A stretch of 64,000 nt of DNA from Bagarius yarrelli (lineage: Eukaryota > Chordata > Actinopteri > Siluriformes > Sisoridae), in contig VCAZ01000032.1 of assembly GCA_005784505.1 (NCBI GenBank), positions 1,413,071 to 1,477,070 of the forward strand, given 5' to 3'. The translations under genes and the position numbers were made by a program. The notes beneath the pieces were generated by a model, which worked only from the letters and a program-made list of their open reading frames with translations, was not told the origin of the DNA and made no database searches. Positions 62,891 through 64,000 of this stretch are shown here, piece by piece (position 1 is the stretch's first letter; every line of letters begins with the position of its first letter).

Positions 62891-64000
62891 TACTAAATCT
62901 TCTCAACACACTCCAGTTCCTCAGCTTAAAGGAGATAAAACACAGATTGTCATGTTGCCTAAGAGTCTGCTTGTTTCTTAAGGAAGCTGTCTAGCTTCCT
63001 TTTTTTATTAAGAAACAACTTTCATCACCTTTTTTTTCCTGGCTCAGATTGTAGTATTGATTATTAGATTCATACCTTTCCCTATGTGCTGGTTATGTCT
63101 TTTATGTGTTTTAGATACTTAGGCTTCAATAACTAAGCCTAAAATCAACATCATCTTATGGGGAAACCATCAAGTTCTCCATTTTTAAAGATGTTGGACA
63201 CTAAAAACTTCAAAAAAAAAAAAATGCCAGGTAAGTTTTTGCACTGTAACCTACACCATATTAACAACAACACTATTGTAGATCGATGAATGTAGAAGAT
63301 ACTATAGAAACAATAACATTCTTTATAAAAGTTTAAAACCTCTGCTGTCTGAATAACAATCAACCTTTTCAGACCAATCAGATTTAAGAACAATGATTTT
63401 TAACTGATATTTGAGGTAGGAGACTGTGGGTTTAATTCCAAGGACCACCAACATGCTACAGCTGGGCCCCTGAGCAAGGCCCTCAACTCTCAGCTGCTCA
63501 GTTGGTTAAAAAAATATAAGACAAATGCAAGTTGCTCTGGATAAGAGAGTCTACCAAATGGCAGAAATGTACATTTATATATTTAACACTGTGGTCATAA
63601 ACCAACTGAGGTAAGAATTGTGCAAGCCAGTAAGGGAAGTGGTTATCACATTCCTGGGTAGAAACTCCAAACTAGCCGTTAAAAGATATAATCAGAGTAA
63701 AATCATAACCTTTTTTTTTCTAAGAAAAAGTAAATAAGCTTCTGCCTCCCTAGTGATCCTAAACAAAACATTAACATAGGTCACATGACAGGAGTACATC
63801 AGGTCTGATACTGAATGAAAAATAAATAAAATGTTGCTTTAATGTCTAGCAGTATTTACCAATAGGTGTGTTTTGCTAATTGTAAGTAATAAAAATACAT
63901 TAAATAAATAATACTAATAATAAGATAATACTAAATAACCACCTAAATAATAACCAAAACTATCATATAACAAAAAATAACATATAATAAATAAATAATA
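62891..64000. other. 5' flank of Ig receptor B and right edge of window
   Basis: No gene, Ig exon or relic recognised. It contains one SINE (63412-63580) and AT-rich sequence. Confidence 0.5.
63412..63580 (+). repeat. tRNA-derived SINE, family 1, 5'-truncated
   Basis: GTGGGTTTAATTCCAAGG B-box relic, GGGCCCCTGAGCAAGGCCCT, TTGCTCTGGATAAGAGAGTC and an ATGTACATTTAT end. Confidence 0.85.

Overview
This is a window of nuclear DNA from a bony fish, probably a teleost; I cannot name the species from sequence alone. The evidence is vertebrate-style split genes with GT-AG introns, AT-rich intergenic DNA full of dinucleotide microsatellites, and many copies of dispersed repeats of teleost type: tRNA-derived SINEs with an L2-like tail, palindromic MITEs, a LINE tail and a decayed tyrosine-recombinase retroelement. 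No bacterial or viral gene organisation is present.

Layout from left to right. (1) 1-2.7 kb: the first coding exon and promoter side of hmcn1 (hemicentin-1) on the minus strand; the rest of that gene lies off the left edge. (2) 2.7-18.5 kb: intergenic, repeat-rich, no gene found. (3) 18.5-30 kb: a complete ivns1abp gene (BTB-BACK-kelch protein) on the plus strand. I reconstructed 13 coding exons plus one 5' non-coding exon; they join in frame to 639 codons. (4) 30-37.5 kb: 3' flank and intergenic DNA. (5) 37.6-50.1 kb: a complete swt1 gene (PIN-domain RNA endonuclease) on the minus strand; 16 coding exons join in frame to 883 codons. (6) 50.1-53.4 kb: intergenic DNA, including CCAAT boxes upstream of swt1 and a long AT array. 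(7) 53.4-62.9 kb: two tandem paralogous immunoglobulin-superfamily receptors on the minus strand. Each has six coding exons and encodes 235 aa: signal peptide, one V-type Ig domain, stalk, transmembrane helix and short tail. (8) 62.9-64 kb: repeats only.

The hmcn1 - ivns1abp - swt1 trio, with this relative orientation, matches the conserved vertebrate block (human chromosome 1q25, from memory). The Ig receptor pair beside swt1 is the accessory part. The most interesting observations are: the downstream receptor carries an ITIM followed by an ITSM, while its sister has lost both through a reading-frame difference; the first receptor has dead copies of an Ig exon and a stalk exon inside an intron; the spliced ivns1abp leader carries a 20-codon upstream ORF whose stop codon overlaps the main start codon; and swt1 has one exon sandwiched between two long UG-repeat tracts and one likely GC-AG intron.

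All exon borders were read by eye from splice consensus, frame continuity and remembered family sequences. No alignment or RNA evidence was available.
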